DNA of 64,000 nt from Mycobacterium barrassiae (GTDB lineage: Bacteria; Actinomycetota; Actinomycetes; Mycobacteriales; Mycobacteriaceae): contig NZ_JACKUK010000009.1 in the NCBI RefSeq assembly GCF_025822765.1, positions 973 through 64,972 of the forward strand, read 5' to 3'. This document shows, one piece after another, positions 40,892-49,727 of this stretch. The position numbers and the translations under genes were made by a program. Position 1 is the first letter of the stretch, and every line of letters starts with the position of its first letter. The notes under the pieces are model-generated. The model made no database searches. It was given only the letters and a program-made list of their open reading frames with translations, and was not told where the DNA came from.

Positions 40892-41320
40892 CTACTCGAC
40901 CGTGATCCCCATCGACCGGGCCGTCCCGGCGATGATCTTGGACGCCGCGTCGATATCGTTGGCGTTCAAGTCTTCCTTCTTGGTCTCGGCGATCTCGCGC
41001 ACCTGATCCCAGGTCACCTTGGCGACCTTGGTGCTGTGCGGAGTGCCGGAACCCTTCTGCACGCCTGCGGCCTTCAGCAGCAGCTTGGCGGCGGGCGGGG
41101 TCTTCAGTGCGAACGTGAAGCTGCGGTCCTCGTAGACGGTGATCTCCACGGGGATGACGTTGCCGCGCTGGTTCTCCGTCGCGGCGTTGTACGCCTTGCA
41201 GAACTCCATGATGTTGACGCCGTGCTGGCCCAGCGCCGGACCGACGGGCGGGGCGGGGTTGGCCTGCCCGGCCTGGATCTGGAGCTTGATCAGCCCGATG
41301 ACTTTCTTCTTCGGGGCCAT
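40892..41320 (-). CDS. rplK: 50S ribosomal protein L11
   Basis: 142 residues from ATG 41320 ([20 protein letters not shown]), the family start; the frame is open to 41365 without L11-like residues. Conserved [20 protein letters not shown] and the RNA-binding C-terminal domain ending RSMGITVE are intact. Transcribed with nusG and rplA on the minus strand. Confidence 0.97.
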   Translation of the reverse strand: MAPKKKVIGLIKLQIQAGQANPAPPVGPALGQHGVNIMEFCKAYNAATENQRGNVIPVEITVYEDRSFTFALKTPPAAKLLLKAAGVQKGSGTPHSTKVAKVTWDQVREIAETKKEDLNANDIDAASKIIAGTARSMGITVE

Positions 41321-41342
41321 GGTTTTCCTTTCTCCTGCGATC

Positions 41343-41383
41343 TGTGTGCGTTTAGGAGCGCCCACCGCTCCTTAACGCACACA
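41343..41383. promoter_or_regulatory. Stable hairpin between nusG and rplK
   Basis: 18-nt arms with one mismatch (TGTGTGCGTTTAGGAGCG and near-complement) and a 5-nt loop, starting 12 bp past the nusG stop and ending 23 bp before rplK. No U-tract follows on the minus strand, so a processing or attenuation element fits better than a complete terminator. Confidence 0.5.
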
Positions 41384-41394
41384 AATCGCTTGTG

Positions 41395-42207
<813 letters not shown>

Positions 42208-42243
42208 TCAGTCCTCTCGAATTCTCATTCTTCGCACGAGCGC

Positions 42244-42672
42244 TCAGCCGAACACCCACATCACGAGCTTGCCGATACCCAGATCGACCCCGCCGATCAA
42301 CGCCACCATGAACGCCAGGAAAACCAGCACGACCATGGTGTAGCTGATCATCTGCTTGCGGTTCGGCCAGATCACCTTGCGCAGCTCGGCGACGACCTGC
42401 TTCAGGTAGTTCCACACGAACGCGATCGGGTTGCGCGAGGGACCGTCGCCACGCTTCTTGGCGGTCTTCTTCGCGGTGCCCGAACCGTTCTTGGTCGGAG
42501 AGGCGTCGGTGCCCGTCGCCAGGTCGACAGCGCTGCTGACGTCCTCGCCGGTCGCCGCGCGCCGTGTCCGCTTGCCGCTGGGGCGAGCAGGCCGGGTTAC
42601 GACCGCGCCGGAGCCGTCGTTGCCGGTGTCGTCGGCCCCTGCGGAGCCGGCACGATCACGCTCGTCGCTCAC
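42244..42672 (-). CDS. secE: Preprotein translocase subunit SecE
   Basis: 142 residues. GTG 42672 (SDERDRAGSAG) has GGAAGG 6 nt upstream and is preferred over the open frame to 42717. A long disordered N-terminal region rich in Ser/Thr/Lys precedes the conserved cytosolic amphipathic helix (NPIAFVWNYLKQVVAELRKV), the IWPNRKQM hinge and one transmembrane helix (YTMVVLVFLAFMVALIGGVD). Essential SecYEG subunit; the trpT-secE-nusG order is conserved in actinobacteria. Confidence 0.95.
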   Translation of the reverse strand: MSDERDRAGSAGADDTGNDGSGAVVTRPARPSGKRTRRAATGEDVSSAVDLATGTDASPTKNGSGTAKKTAKKRGDGPSRNPIAFVWNYLKQVVAELRKVIWPNRKQMISYTMVVLVFLAFMVALIGGVDLGIGKLVMWVFG

Positions 42673-42739
42673 CGCATGCCTTCCGTCTGGTTGGTGTGGA
42701 CACCATCCAGTGTCCACGCTTGTCGAGTATTCAGTTGAG

Positions 42740-42812
<73 letters not shown>

Positions 42813-42960
42813 TCAGGATGGCACTGCAAACAGGACCATCCGGTTCCGGGGCTCACACAATTCGCGCGCTCCCCGTTCGGTCGATCTAAAAACCGACGGA
42901 CAGCGCGCTGGACTGGGAAAACCCCGAGTAGCGAGTGTAGCGTGCCACCCGCGCTAGGTA

Positions 42961-43497
42961 CTAATCCGCTTTTTCGGCGCTCTGACCGTTCTGGCTGACC
43001 GCCGTACGAATGACCTGCCCCGTCTCCGGATCCCACTTCGCCGAGATCGAATTGTCGCCCTCGTGACCCATGAGCGTGGTGAACGCCTCCATCACGATTT
43101 CGCCGTTCTCGTCGGTGCAGACGTTGCGGGTGGTGACGATATCGGCGCCGAATCGCTCGTCGACGGTCTCGATGTACATCGTCCCCGTCAGCCGGTCGCC
43201 GGCCTTGACCGGCCGGTGGAACTTGAACTTCTGGTCCACCTGGACGATCTGCATCGTCTCCATGCCGATGTCGACGTGCTGGAAGAAATGGCGCTGGATC
43301 ATCACGGCCAGGATCGTCATGAATGTCGGGGGCGCAACGAGCGCGGTGTGGCCGAGTTCGGCTGCCGCGGCCTCGTCATGAGAGGCCGGATCTTCGGACT
43401 TCACCGCGTGTGCGAACTGGCGGATCTGCTCACGACCCACGACAAAAACGTCCGGATACTGGTGAACCATCCCCCGGATATCGGTCTTCAACGCCAT
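42961..43497 (-). CDS. hadC: (3R)-hydroxyacyl-ACP dehydratase subunit HadC
   Basis: 178 residues. Accessory (non-catalytic) subunit that pairs with HadB in the FAS-II dehydratase acting late in meromycolate elongation. Hot-dog fold indicated by MVHQYPDVFVVGREQIRQFA and QIVQVDQKFKFHRPVKAGDR. The C-terminus (WDPETGQVIRTAVSQ) extends beyond HadA. Syntenic with Rv0637, 3 bp downstream of hadB. Confidence 0.95.
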   Translation of the reverse strand: MALKTDIRGMVHQYPDVFVVGREQIRQFAHAVKSEDPASHDEAAAAELGHTALVAPPTFMTILAVMIQRHFFQHVDIGMETMQIVQVDQKFKFHRPVKAGDRLTGTMYIETVDERFGADIVTTRNVCTDENGEIVMEAFTTLMGHEGDNSISAKWDPETGQVIRTAVSQNGQSAEKAD

Positions 43498-43500
43498 CGG

Positions 43501-43929
43501 TTACGCCAGCTTTGCAGTAGCGATGGCGCGGCCGAAGATCTTCTTGCCGCCCGCAGTGGCCGTCAACGCGATGGTCACTGACTTCGTCTCGGGTTCAACG
43601 GATTTCACCCTTCCATTGAACACAATTTCAGCACCCACGCCATCGTTGGGAACCGGGACCACAGCGGTGAACCGCACGTTGTATTCGGTGACCGCGGCGG
43701 GATCGCCGACCCACGACGTGACGTAGCCGCCACCGAGCCCCATCGTGAGCATGCCGTGCGCGATCGCGGTGTCGAGTCCGACCTGCTTGGCGATCTCGTC
43801 GTCCCAGTGAATCGGGTTGAGGTCGCCGGATACGCCGGCGTAGTTCACCAGGTCGCTACGAGTCAGTGGGATCACCTTCTCGGGAAGCTGGTCACCCACC
43901 TTCACCGAATCGAACTCACGAAGTGCCAT
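43501..43929 (-). CDS. hadB: (3R)-hydroxyacyl-ACP dehydratase catalytic subunit HadB
   Basis: 142 residues from ATG 43929 (MALREFDSVKVG). It carries the hydratase-2 catalytic motif: YAGVSGDLNPIHWDDEIAK with Asp and His, then AHGMLTMG. It forms the active sites of both HadAB and HadBC in FAS-II. It overlaps the end of hadA by 14 bp; the open frame to 44001 lies inside hadA. Confidence 0.95.
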   Translation of the reverse strand: MALREFDSVKVGDQLPEKVIPLTRSDLVNYAGVSGDLNPIHWDDEIAKQVGLDTAIAHGMLTMGLGGGYVTSWVGDPAAVTEYNVRFTAVVPVPNDGVGAEIVFNGRVKSVEPETKSVTIALTATAGGKKIFGRAIATAKLA

Positions 43930-44395
43930 GGCTGAAACCCTCTTCTCCGTCTTCACCCGAACGACCCGCCAGGGTCGTGTAGGTCTCCTGCACGACGTCA
44001 CCCTTGTCGTCGGTGACGATGTTCTTGGTCACGATGATGTCGGTGCCGTGCGCCTGCCGGACAGAGTCCACGTACACGTCGCAATAGAGCGTGTCGCCGG
44101 CGAATATCGGCTTGTGGAACGTCAGCACCTGGTCGACCTGCACGATCTGCATGTCGTTGATTCCGATGTCCGCGCTCTCGAAGAAGGCCGACTGGGCCAT
44201 GTAGCCGAACACTGAGATGAACGTCAGCGGCGCGGGAATCCGGGAGTGGCCCAGTTTGGCGGCGGCAGCCTCGTCGTGGTGGGCCGGGTGGTCGTTCTTC
44301 ACCGCGACGGCGTACTCGCGCAGCTTCTCCCGTCCGACGACATAGTGGTCGGGATAGCGGTAGTGCATCCCGACGATCTGCTCTGACAACGACAC
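43916..44395 (-). CDS. hadA: (3R)-hydroxyacyl-ACP dehydratase subunit HadA
   Basis: 159 residues, GTG start 44395. Partner of HadB in the early meromycolate dehydratase and the target of thiacetazone and isoxyl in mycobacteria. Features: MHYRYPDHYVVGREKLREYA, the Cys-free segment DHPAHHDEAAAAKLGHSRIP, then QIVQVDQVLTFHKPIFAGDT. First of the three had genes and syntenic with Rv0635; paralogous to hadC. Confidence 0.95.
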   Translation of the reverse strand: MSLSEQIVGMHYRYPDHYVVGREKLREYAVAVKNDHPAHHDEAAAAKLGHSRIPAPLTFISVFGYMAQSAFFESADIGINDMQIVQVDQVLTFHKPIFAGDTLYCDVYVDSVRQAHGTDIIVTKNIVTDDKGDVVQETYTTLAGRSGEDGEEGFSHGTS

Positions 44396-44448
44396 AGTGT
44401 GGTGAACCTATCCGTCTAACCCCGGGCGGCCGCCCACGGGTCGACGCC

Positions 44449-44616
44449 TTAGCGCGATTCCTTGTGCGCCTGGTGCTTGCCGCAGTTCGGGCAGAACTTC
44501 TTCAGCTCCAGCCGGTCGGGGTCGTTGCGGCGGTTCTTCTTCGTGATGTAGTTGCGGTGCTTGCACACCTCGCACGCCAAGGTGATCTTGGGCCGTACGT
44601 CGGTACTGGAGGCCAC
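44449..44616 (-). CDS. rpmG: 50S ribosomal protein L33 (zinc-binding form)
   Basis: 55 residues from GTG 44616. The zinc ribbon is intact, with two CxxC pairs ([11 protein letters not shown] ... FCPNCGKHQ), so this is the C+ paralogue of L33. The sequence [20 protein letters not shown] agrees with mycobacterial RpmG2. It lies between tRNA-Met and hadA on the same strand. Confidence 0.95.
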   Translation of the reverse strand: MASSTDVRPKITLACEVCKHRNYITKKNRRNDPDRLELKKFCPNCGKHQAHKESR

Positions 44617-44651
44617 TTCTCTCGTCCTTTGTCTACGGTTCTAACGTCTTG

Positions 44652-44725
44652 TAGCGGTGGGGGGACTCGATCCCCCGACCTCACGATTATGAGTCGTGCG
44701 CTCTAACCAGCTGAGCTACACCGCC
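44652..44725 (-). tRNA. tRNA-Met (anticodon CAT, elongator type)
   Basis: 74-nt cloverleaf with acceptor GGCGGTG, D-arm GCTCAGCTGGTTAGAGC, anticodon arm CACGACTCATAATCGTG (CAT) and T-arm GGGGGATCGAGTCCCCC, discriminator A. The first acceptor pair reads G-U. No three consecutive G-C pairs in the anticodon stem, so an elongator and not the initiator. Confidence 0.93.
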
Positions 44726-44761
44726 CCGATAGTCCGGGCCGGCGCACCGTCCCGTCCACCG

Positions 44762-44834
44762 AGCCCCCTAACGGAATCGAACCGTTGACCTTTTCCTTAC
44801 CATGGAAACGCTCTACCGACTGAGCTAAGGGGGC
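44762..44834 (-). tRNA. tRNA-Thr (anticodon GGT)
   Basis: 73-nt cloverleaf: acceptor GCCCCCT, D-arm GCTCAGTCGGTAGAGC, anticodon arm TTTCCATGGTAAGGAAA with GGT, T-arm AACGGTTCGATTCCGTT, discriminator T. First gene of the tRNA-Thr, tRNA-Met, rpmG, had cluster. Confidence 0.95.
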
Positions 44835-44878
44835 GTGCACTTCATCGAGGCCCGCCAGCCGTGCCGCGGGCCTTAAAG

Positions 44879-44908
44879 AGGGTACATTCTCGGCGTTTGG
44901 CTCGCCAA
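44879..44908 (-). promoter_or_regulatory. Promoter of the tRNA-Thr cluster
   Basis: Minus strand -35 TTGGCG (44903-44908) and -10 TACCCT (44879-44884), 18-bp spacer. The -35 is embedded in the 7-bp inverted repeat GTTTGGC-TC-GCCAAAC (44895-44910). Confidence 0.45.
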
Positions 44909-44980
44909 ACCGCTGGTTATCACTCCGCTGAGACTGGGCTTCCGAGCAGCTGGGCCCAGGTCGCGACGTTAGGGGCCTAA

Positions 44981-45844
44981 GTGATCGAACCCGTCGCCCC
45001 ACGCGTGGCCGTCTATATCGACTTCGACAACATCGTCATCTCCCGCTACGACCAGATTCACGGTCGCAATTCCTTCCAGCGCGACCGGGCGGCCGGTTTC
45101 CACAAAAAGCCCGGTCGCCTGACGGAGGCGGCGGTCGACGTCGGCGCGATCATCGACTTCGCGTCGTCATTCGGCACCCTGGTGCTGACGCGGGCGTATG
45201 CGGACTGGTCGGCCGACGTCAACGCCGAGTACCAGGGTCAGCTCGTCGGCCGCGCCGTCGACCTGGTGCAGTTGTTCCCGGCCGCGGCATACGCGAAGAA
45301 CGGCGCCGACATCCGGTTGGCGGTCGACGCGGTCGAGGACATGTTCCGGCTGCCCGATCTCACCCACGTCGTCATCGTCGCCGGGGATTCCGACTACATC
45401 CCGCTGGCGCAGCGCTGCAAGCGGCTTGGCCGCTACGTCGTCGGCATCGGGATCACGGGGTCGATCAGCAAGTCGCTGACCGCCGCGTGCGACGAGTTCG
45501 TCACCTACGACGCGTTGCCGGGTGTTCCCGTGGCCGAGCCAGCCAAGAAGAAGCCCCGCAAGAAGGTCGACGACGGCGGCCAGGAGCCGGAGTCGCCCGA
45601 TCCGCAGGCCACCGCGACCGCCCTGCTCGAGCGCGCGCTGCGGATCGGCCACGAGAAGGACGACGCCGACTGGCTGCACAATTCGGCGGTCAAGGCGCAG
45701 ATGAAGCGGATGGACCCGTCGTTCTCGGAGAAGTCGCTGGGGTTCCGTTCGTTCAGCGACTTTCTGCGCTCCCGCTCCGAGGTGGCCGAGCTCGACGAGA
45801 GCAGCACCACCCGTATGGTGCGGCTGCGTCCTCAGGACAACTAG
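44981..45844 (+). CDS. NYN-domain (LabA-like) ribonuclease with OST-HTH/LOTUS domain
   Basis: 287 residues. The N-terminal NYN/PIN-like nuclease domain has acidic residues in VAVYIDFDNIV (about 9-19), YADWSADVN and VIVAGDSDYIPLAQRCKRLG (about 131-150), with GADIRLAVDA. A Lys-rich linker (AKKKPRKK) leads to a C-terminal OST-HTH/LOTUS-like domain (ATALLERALRIGHEKDDADW ... KSLGFRSFSDFLRSR), an RNA-binding module. The combination suggests an RNA-cleaving enzyme. GTG start at 44981, divergent from the tRNA-Thr promoter by about 70 bp. Confidence 0.85.
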   Translation: MIEPVAPRVAVYIDFDNIVISRYDQIHGRNSFQRDRAAGFHKKPGRLTEAAVDVGAIIDFASSFGTLVLTRAYADWSADVNAEYQGQLVGRAVDLVQLFPAAAYAKNGADIRLAVDAVEDMFRLPDLTHVVIVAGDSDYIPLAQRCKRLGRYVVGIGITGSISKSLTAACDEFVTYDALPGVPVAEPAKKKPRKKVDDGGQEPESPDPQATATALLERALRIGHEKDDADWLHNSAVKAQMKRMDPSFSEKSLGFRSFSDFLRSRSEVAELDESSTTRMVRLRPQDN

Positions 45845-45865
45845 GCGACTGCTTAGTCTTAGGGC

Positions 45866-46576
45866 ATGACGGACCGCCTGTACTTCCGCCAGTTGCTCTC
45901 CGGTCGAGATTTCGCCGCCGGCGACATGATCGCCCAGCAGATGCGCAACTTCGCCTACCTCATCGGCGACCGCGAGACCGGCGACTGCGTCGTGGTCGAT
46001 CCGGCGTATGCCGCAGGGGATCTGGTCGACACGTTGGAGGCCGACGGAATGCACCTGTCGGGTGTGCTGGTCAGCCATCACCATCCCGACCACGTCGGCG
46101 GTTCGATGATGGGCTTCGAACTGAAGGGCCTCGCCGAACTGCTGGAGCGCACCAGCGTGCCCGTTCACGTGAACAACCTTGAGCTGGAGTGGGTTTCACG
46201 CGTCACCGGAATCGCGCGCAGCGAGCTGACGGGTCATGACCACGGCGACGTGGTCAAGGTCGGCGACCTCGACATCGAGCTGCTGCACACACCCGGCCAC
46301 ACCCCTGGCAGCCAGTGCTTCCTGCTCGACGGACGGCTCGTCGCGGGCGACACGCTGTTCCTCGAGGGTTGCGGCCGCACCGATTTCCCCGGCGGGGACG
46401 TCGACGCGATGTTCCGCAGCCTGCAAGCGCTGGCGCAGCTGTCCGGCGATCCGACGGTCTTTCCCGGCCACTGGTATTCGGTCGAACCCAGCGCGTCGCT
46501 GTCGGAGGTTCGGCGCACCAACTACGTCTACCGCGCGAGCAATCTGGACCAGTGGCGCATGCTGATGGGCGCCTGA
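45866..46576 (+). CDS. Glyoxalase II-like metallo-beta-lactamase-fold hydrolase
   Basis: 236 residues, in the position of M. tuberculosis Rv0634c. Dinuclear metal motif SHHHPDHVGG (about 71-80), then HTPGHTPGSQCFLLDG, the bridging Asp in VAGDTLFLEGCGRTDFPGGD and the terminal His in FPGHWY. The GCGRTDFPGGD segment is like persulfide dioxygenase/glyoxalase II members. It probably hydrolyses a mycothiol thioester, as mycobacteria lack glutathione; this is inference. It follows the NYN gene by 21 bp on the same strand. Confidence 0.88.
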   Translation: MTDRLYFRQLLSGRDFAAGDMIAQQMRNFAYLIGDRETGDCVVVDPAYAAGDLVDTLEADGMHLSGVLVSHHHPDHVGGSMMGFELKGLAELLERTSVPVHVNNLELEWVSRVTGIARSELTGHDHGDVVKVGDLDIELLHTPGHTPGSQCFLLDGRLVAGDTLFLEGCGRTDFPGGDVDAMFRSLQALAQLSGDPTVFPGHWYSVEPSASLSEVRRTNYVYRASNLDQWRMLMGA

Positions 46577-46687
46577 CCGCGGCGCGACCTGGAATTTCGC
46601 CGCAGTAAAACCCGCCGGGTTTCGGCGCACCTGCGTTATTCTCCGTGGCCAGCGCCTCAGGGGCGCGTGATCGGAGGATCCGGCTCG

Positions 46688-47767
46688 ATGACGACACCGC
46701 CCACCCCTGCAGGCTGGTATCCCGATCCCGACGGCAGTGGCGGTCAACGGTATTGGGACGGCACCTCGTGGACCGAGCATCGATACCCCGCCGCACCTCC
46801 GCCGCCGGCCCCGACGCCACCGCCGGCTGAGCCCGCCGCCAGTGAGCAGCCGACCGCGGTGGTCAACCTGCCACCCGAACCGGAGCCAGTTGAGCCCTCC
46901 GTCAGCGAGCAGCCGACCGCGGTCGTCAACCTGCCGCCTGCATCGGTCGGAGAGCACGTCGGCGCCCACCGCAAGCCCGACCCGGAGGACGAACCTGCGT
47001 CCGACTCGTTCACGCAACAGACCGATCCGGTGAGTCAGCGGATCGCGCCCGACGTCCCGCCGCCCTCATTTGGCGAGCCACCTTCATTTGGCGAGCCACC
47101 GTCGCAGCCACCATCGGGTCCTTACCCCTCGCCCCCGGCATTCGGCGGATACGAGGCGCCTCCGCCGACCCGCAGTCGCGGCCTCGCCTTGTGGTATGGC
47201 ATCGGAGTCGCTGCGCTTCTTGCGATTCTGGCGGGCGTGGCCATTTACGGGTTCGCGATCAAAAAGCAGCCAGAGATACAGATTTCGGCACCGGACACCT
47301 CCACCGAGGAGTCCCCCACTCCCACGGAGACGTCGACCCCGACGGAGACGCCCATCGAGACGCCGACCGCGGGGCCAACGACAGTCGGCCCGACCGGAGA
47401 CGTCATCGACGGCCCGCTGTCGTTCACCATCCACGGCATCGAGGTCGGCGAGACGGTTGTGATGTCGGATGCGCCGCTCGAGAAGACCGCGGTCGGCGAG
47501 TTTATCGTCGTGCACATGACCGTGACGAACGTCGGGACCGACCCGGCGACGTTCGTCGGCATGTTCCAGACGTTGCACGCCGGAGGGACGACCTACCCGC
47601 TCGACGATGAGGCGACGGCATACCTGGAAGGGACGTTCGCAGACCTCCAGCCTGGCGACTCCGCCGACGTTTCCATCGCGTTCGACGTGCCGCCAGGCAC
47701 ACCGGCGGAAGCCATTGAGGTGCACGCCGATCCGAGCACCCCAGGCGCCGAGGTTCCGCTGTCATAG
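46688..47767 (+). CDS. Membrane protein with DUF2510 domain and DUF4352-like extracytoplasmic domain
   Basis: 359 residues. An N-terminal DUF2510 motif (PAGWYPDPDGSGGQRYWDGT, about 6-30) is followed by a Pro-rich cytosolic linker with two duplicated blocks (SEQPTAVVNLPP twice; PSFGEPP twice), a transmembrane helix (LWYGIGVAALLAILAGVAIY, about 167-190), a Thr/Pro/Glu stalk and a beta-sandwich (IDGPLSFTIHGIEVGETVVM ... EFIVVHMTVTNVGTDPATFV) of the DUF4352 kind. ATG 46688 with GGAGG 10 nt upstream is chosen. Function unknown; perhaps an envelope sensor. Confidence 0.75.
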   Translation: MTTPPTPAGWYPDPDGSGGQRYWDGTSWTEHRYPAAPPPPAPTPPPAEPAASEQPTAVVNLPPEPEPVEPSVSEQPTAVVNLPPASVGEHVGAHRKPDPEDEPASDSFTQQTDPVSQRIAPDVPPPSFGEPPSFGEPPSQPPSGPYPSPPAFGGYEAPPPTRSRGLALWYGIGVAALLAILAGVAIYGFAIKKQPEIQISAPDTSTEESPTPTETSTPTETPIETPTAGPTTVGPTGDVIDGPLSFTIHGIEVGETVVMSDAPLEKTAVGEFIVVHMTVTNVGTDPATFVGMFQTLHAGGTTYPLDDEATAYLEGTFADLQPGDSADVSIAFDVPPGTPAEAIEVHADPSTPGAEVPLS

Positions 47768-47921
47768 CGTTTGCTGGCATCCATACCGTGTGGTTTGCTG
47801 CAAACCTCGATAGGAACTTTCGTCTCTGCTTACCCACCATCCTGGGGTTTTCCAGCAAATGACGCGCGCGCAAATATTTTGAGTGCTGTGAGAGCAGCCC
47901 GACCGTGATATACAGCGGGGC

Positions 47922-48857
47922 GTGGAAACGGTCGAACTCCGGTCGCTGAGCGTGACCGACGTGTCGGCCACCGGGTGGACCGCACTGGCCGCCTGGGTGG
48001 CCGTGATGGTTCTCATCGCCGCACTGGTGTACGCGTGGCGGGCGTATCAGCGGGCCAGAGCGCAGGCCGAAGAACGCACGCAGCCCAACGTGGCGATGTA
48101 CATGGAGCCCGCCGCCAACGACTGGCATCTCGTCGAGCTGGTGGTGCGCAACTTCGGGCAGACCCCGGCCTACAACATCCGATTCGAATGGGCGCACCCC
48201 CCGACCGTCGGAAAGTACGAAAACGGGTACGAGGACCGCTACGTCGACATCGTGCCGCTGAACCTGCCGGCGGAAATCCCGTACCTGGCGCCGTCACAGG
48301 AGTGGCGGATCGTGTGGGATTCCGCGCTTGACCGCCGCGAACTCGGTGAAGCCATCGCGTCCCGGTTCGACGGCGCGGTCACCTATTCCGACCAGCCGAC
48401 GAGCAAGGGCGCCAAGCGCGCCGGCCGTCAGTTCCGCTCGGCGGCCGTATTGGACTGGGCCACACTGCATCCCGTCGAACGCCTCGAGCTGCTGACCACT
48501 CATGATCTGGCGCGTCAGGAGAAGCAGAAGCTGGAACTCCTGCGCAACCTGCTGACGTACTACCACTACGCGGCCAGCGAGAGTCGCGAAGAAGTTCTGC
48601 GCAGCGAGATCAACCGGGTGCGCAACGCCGCCGACAAGATGCGCGAGCGCCTGTCGACCGCCAAGATCGCCACACCCAACGGGCAAGTCGCCCCGCCGCG
48701 CAACGCCTCGCCGCGCGACGTTCCGTTCCACTCGCCGCGCAATATGCCGTTCGGCGCTCCGGCGCTCGCGCGCGAGAACGGCGCGCCCTACGAGGACGAC
48801 GACGCCCACACCCAGGTGCTCAACGGAGGGCCGCGGCACCGCCTAGATCTCGGCTAG
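47922..48857 (+). CDS. Membrane-anchored protein of unknown function
   Basis: 311 residues from GTG 47922. One N-terminal transmembrane helix (ATGWTALAAWVAVMVLIAAL, about 16-40) precedes an apparently cytosolic body. A beta-rich domain (NVAMYMEPAANDWHLVELVV, then RNFGQTPAYNIRFEW) looks like those of single-pass proteins with immunoglobulin-like folds. After about 190 comes a long helical stretch (RQEKQKLELLRNLLTYYHYA ... EINRVRNAADKMRERL) that could form a coiled coil, then a Pro/Arg-rich tail. No catalytic motif. The 154-bp gap before it (47768-47921) holds nothing I can name. Confidence 0.65.
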   Translation: METVELRSLSVTDVSATGWTALAAWVAVMVLIAALVYAWRAYQRARAQAEERTQPNVAMYMEPAANDWHLVELVVRNFGQTPAYNIRFEWAHPPTVGKYENGYEDRYVDIVPLNLPAEIPYLAPSQEWRIVWDSALDRRELGEAIASRFDGAVTYSDQPTSKGAKRAGRQFRSAAVLDWATLHPVERLELLTTHDLARQEKQKLELLRNLLTYYHYAASESREEVLRSEINRVRNAADKMRERLSTAKIATPNGQVAPPRNASPRDVPFHSPRNMPFGAPALARENGAPYEDDDAHTQVLNGGPRHRLDLG

Positions 48858-48968
48858 AAGGCTTTCGAAGGCCGGCAGCCCCCTCCACTGCCGGGTCTGA
48901 TGAAACGCTATGGCGGTCGGGCCACCGCTGTCGTGAGTAGCCGACTACTTCACCCTTCCTTTTCGTAA

Positions 48969-48986
48969 CGATGTTACGTAACATCG
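48969..48986. promoter_or_regulatory. 18-bp perfect palindrome upstream of echA3
   Basis: CGATGTTAC and its exact complement GTAACATCG form an uninterrupted 18-bp palindrome, 33 bp before the echA3 ATG. An overlapping CGTAAC-GAT-GTTACG dyad (48964-48978) makes a tandem site. Likely operator for the TetR encoded after echA3. Confidence 0.65.
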
Positions 48987-49019
48987 GTCTGAAATCTCGA
49001 CGCACTCAAAGGAGAGGCG

Positions 49020-49718
49020 ATGACCAGCACGGTTGGCTACGAGCTCAATGATTCGGTCGCGACGATCACCATGGACGACGGCAAGGTCAACGTGCTCGGT
49101 CCGGACATGCAGGCCGCGATCAACGAAGCCCTCGACCGTGCGGAGAAGGACGCCGCGAAGGCTGTCGTGCTCGCGGGCAACGAGCGGGTGTTCAGCGGCG
49201 GGTTCGACCTCGCGGTGTTCCAGTCCGGCGATGCGAAGGCAGCGCTGGCCATGCTGAGCGGCGGCTTCGAGCTGTCAGTGCGGTGCCTGACGTTCCCCGC
49301 GCCGGTGATCATGGCGGCGACGGGGTCGGCGATTGCCATGGGTTCGTTCCTGCTGCTGTCGGGCGACCATCGGGTGGGCCAGCCGAAGACCAAGTGTCAG
49401 GCGATCGAGGTGGCCATCGGCATGACGATTCCGATCGCCGCGATCGAGATCATGCGGATGCGGTTGACGCCCGCCGCGTTCCAGCGCGGCGCGGCGCTGG
49501 CGTCGATCTATGTGGGCGACGAGGCGATCGCCGCGGGCTGGCTGGACCAGATCGTCGAGAAGGACGAGGTGCTCGCGACCGCCCAGCAAGCCGCCGCCGA
49601 AGCAGCGAAGCTGCACACGGGCGCTCACGTGGCGACCAAACTGAAGGCGCGCGACTCGGCGCTGAAGGCAATCCGGGCCGGAATCGACGGGCTGGCAACG
49701 GAATTCACGCTCGGCTAG
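49020..49718 (+). CDS. echA3: Enoyl-CoA hydratase/isomerase family protein
   Basis: 232 residues, syntenic with M. tuberculosis echA3 (Rv0632c). Crotonase fold with the oxyanion-hole segments NERVFSGGFDLAVF (about 56-69) and MAATGSAIAMGSFLLLSGDH. The usual catalytic Glu positions read SAIAMGSFL and VAIGMTIPI, without the standard Glu pair, so classical hydratase activity is doubtful and another crotonase reaction is possible. A GGAGAGG site precedes ATG 49020. It forms an operon with the TetR gene 9 bp downstream, behind the palindrome at 48969. Confidence 0.85.
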   Translation: MTSTVGYELNDSVATITMDDGKVNVLGPDMQAAINEALDRAEKDAAKAVVLAGNERVFSGGFDLAVFQSGDAKAALAMLSGGFELSVRCLTFPAPVIMAATGSAIAMGSFLLLSGDHRVGQPKTKCQAIEVAIGMTIPIAAIEIMRMRLTPAAFQRGAALASIYVGDEAIAAGWLDQIVEKDEVLATAQQAAAEAAKLHTGAHVATKLKARDSALKAIRAGIDGLATEFTLG

Positions 49719-49727
49719 GCCGCTGAC

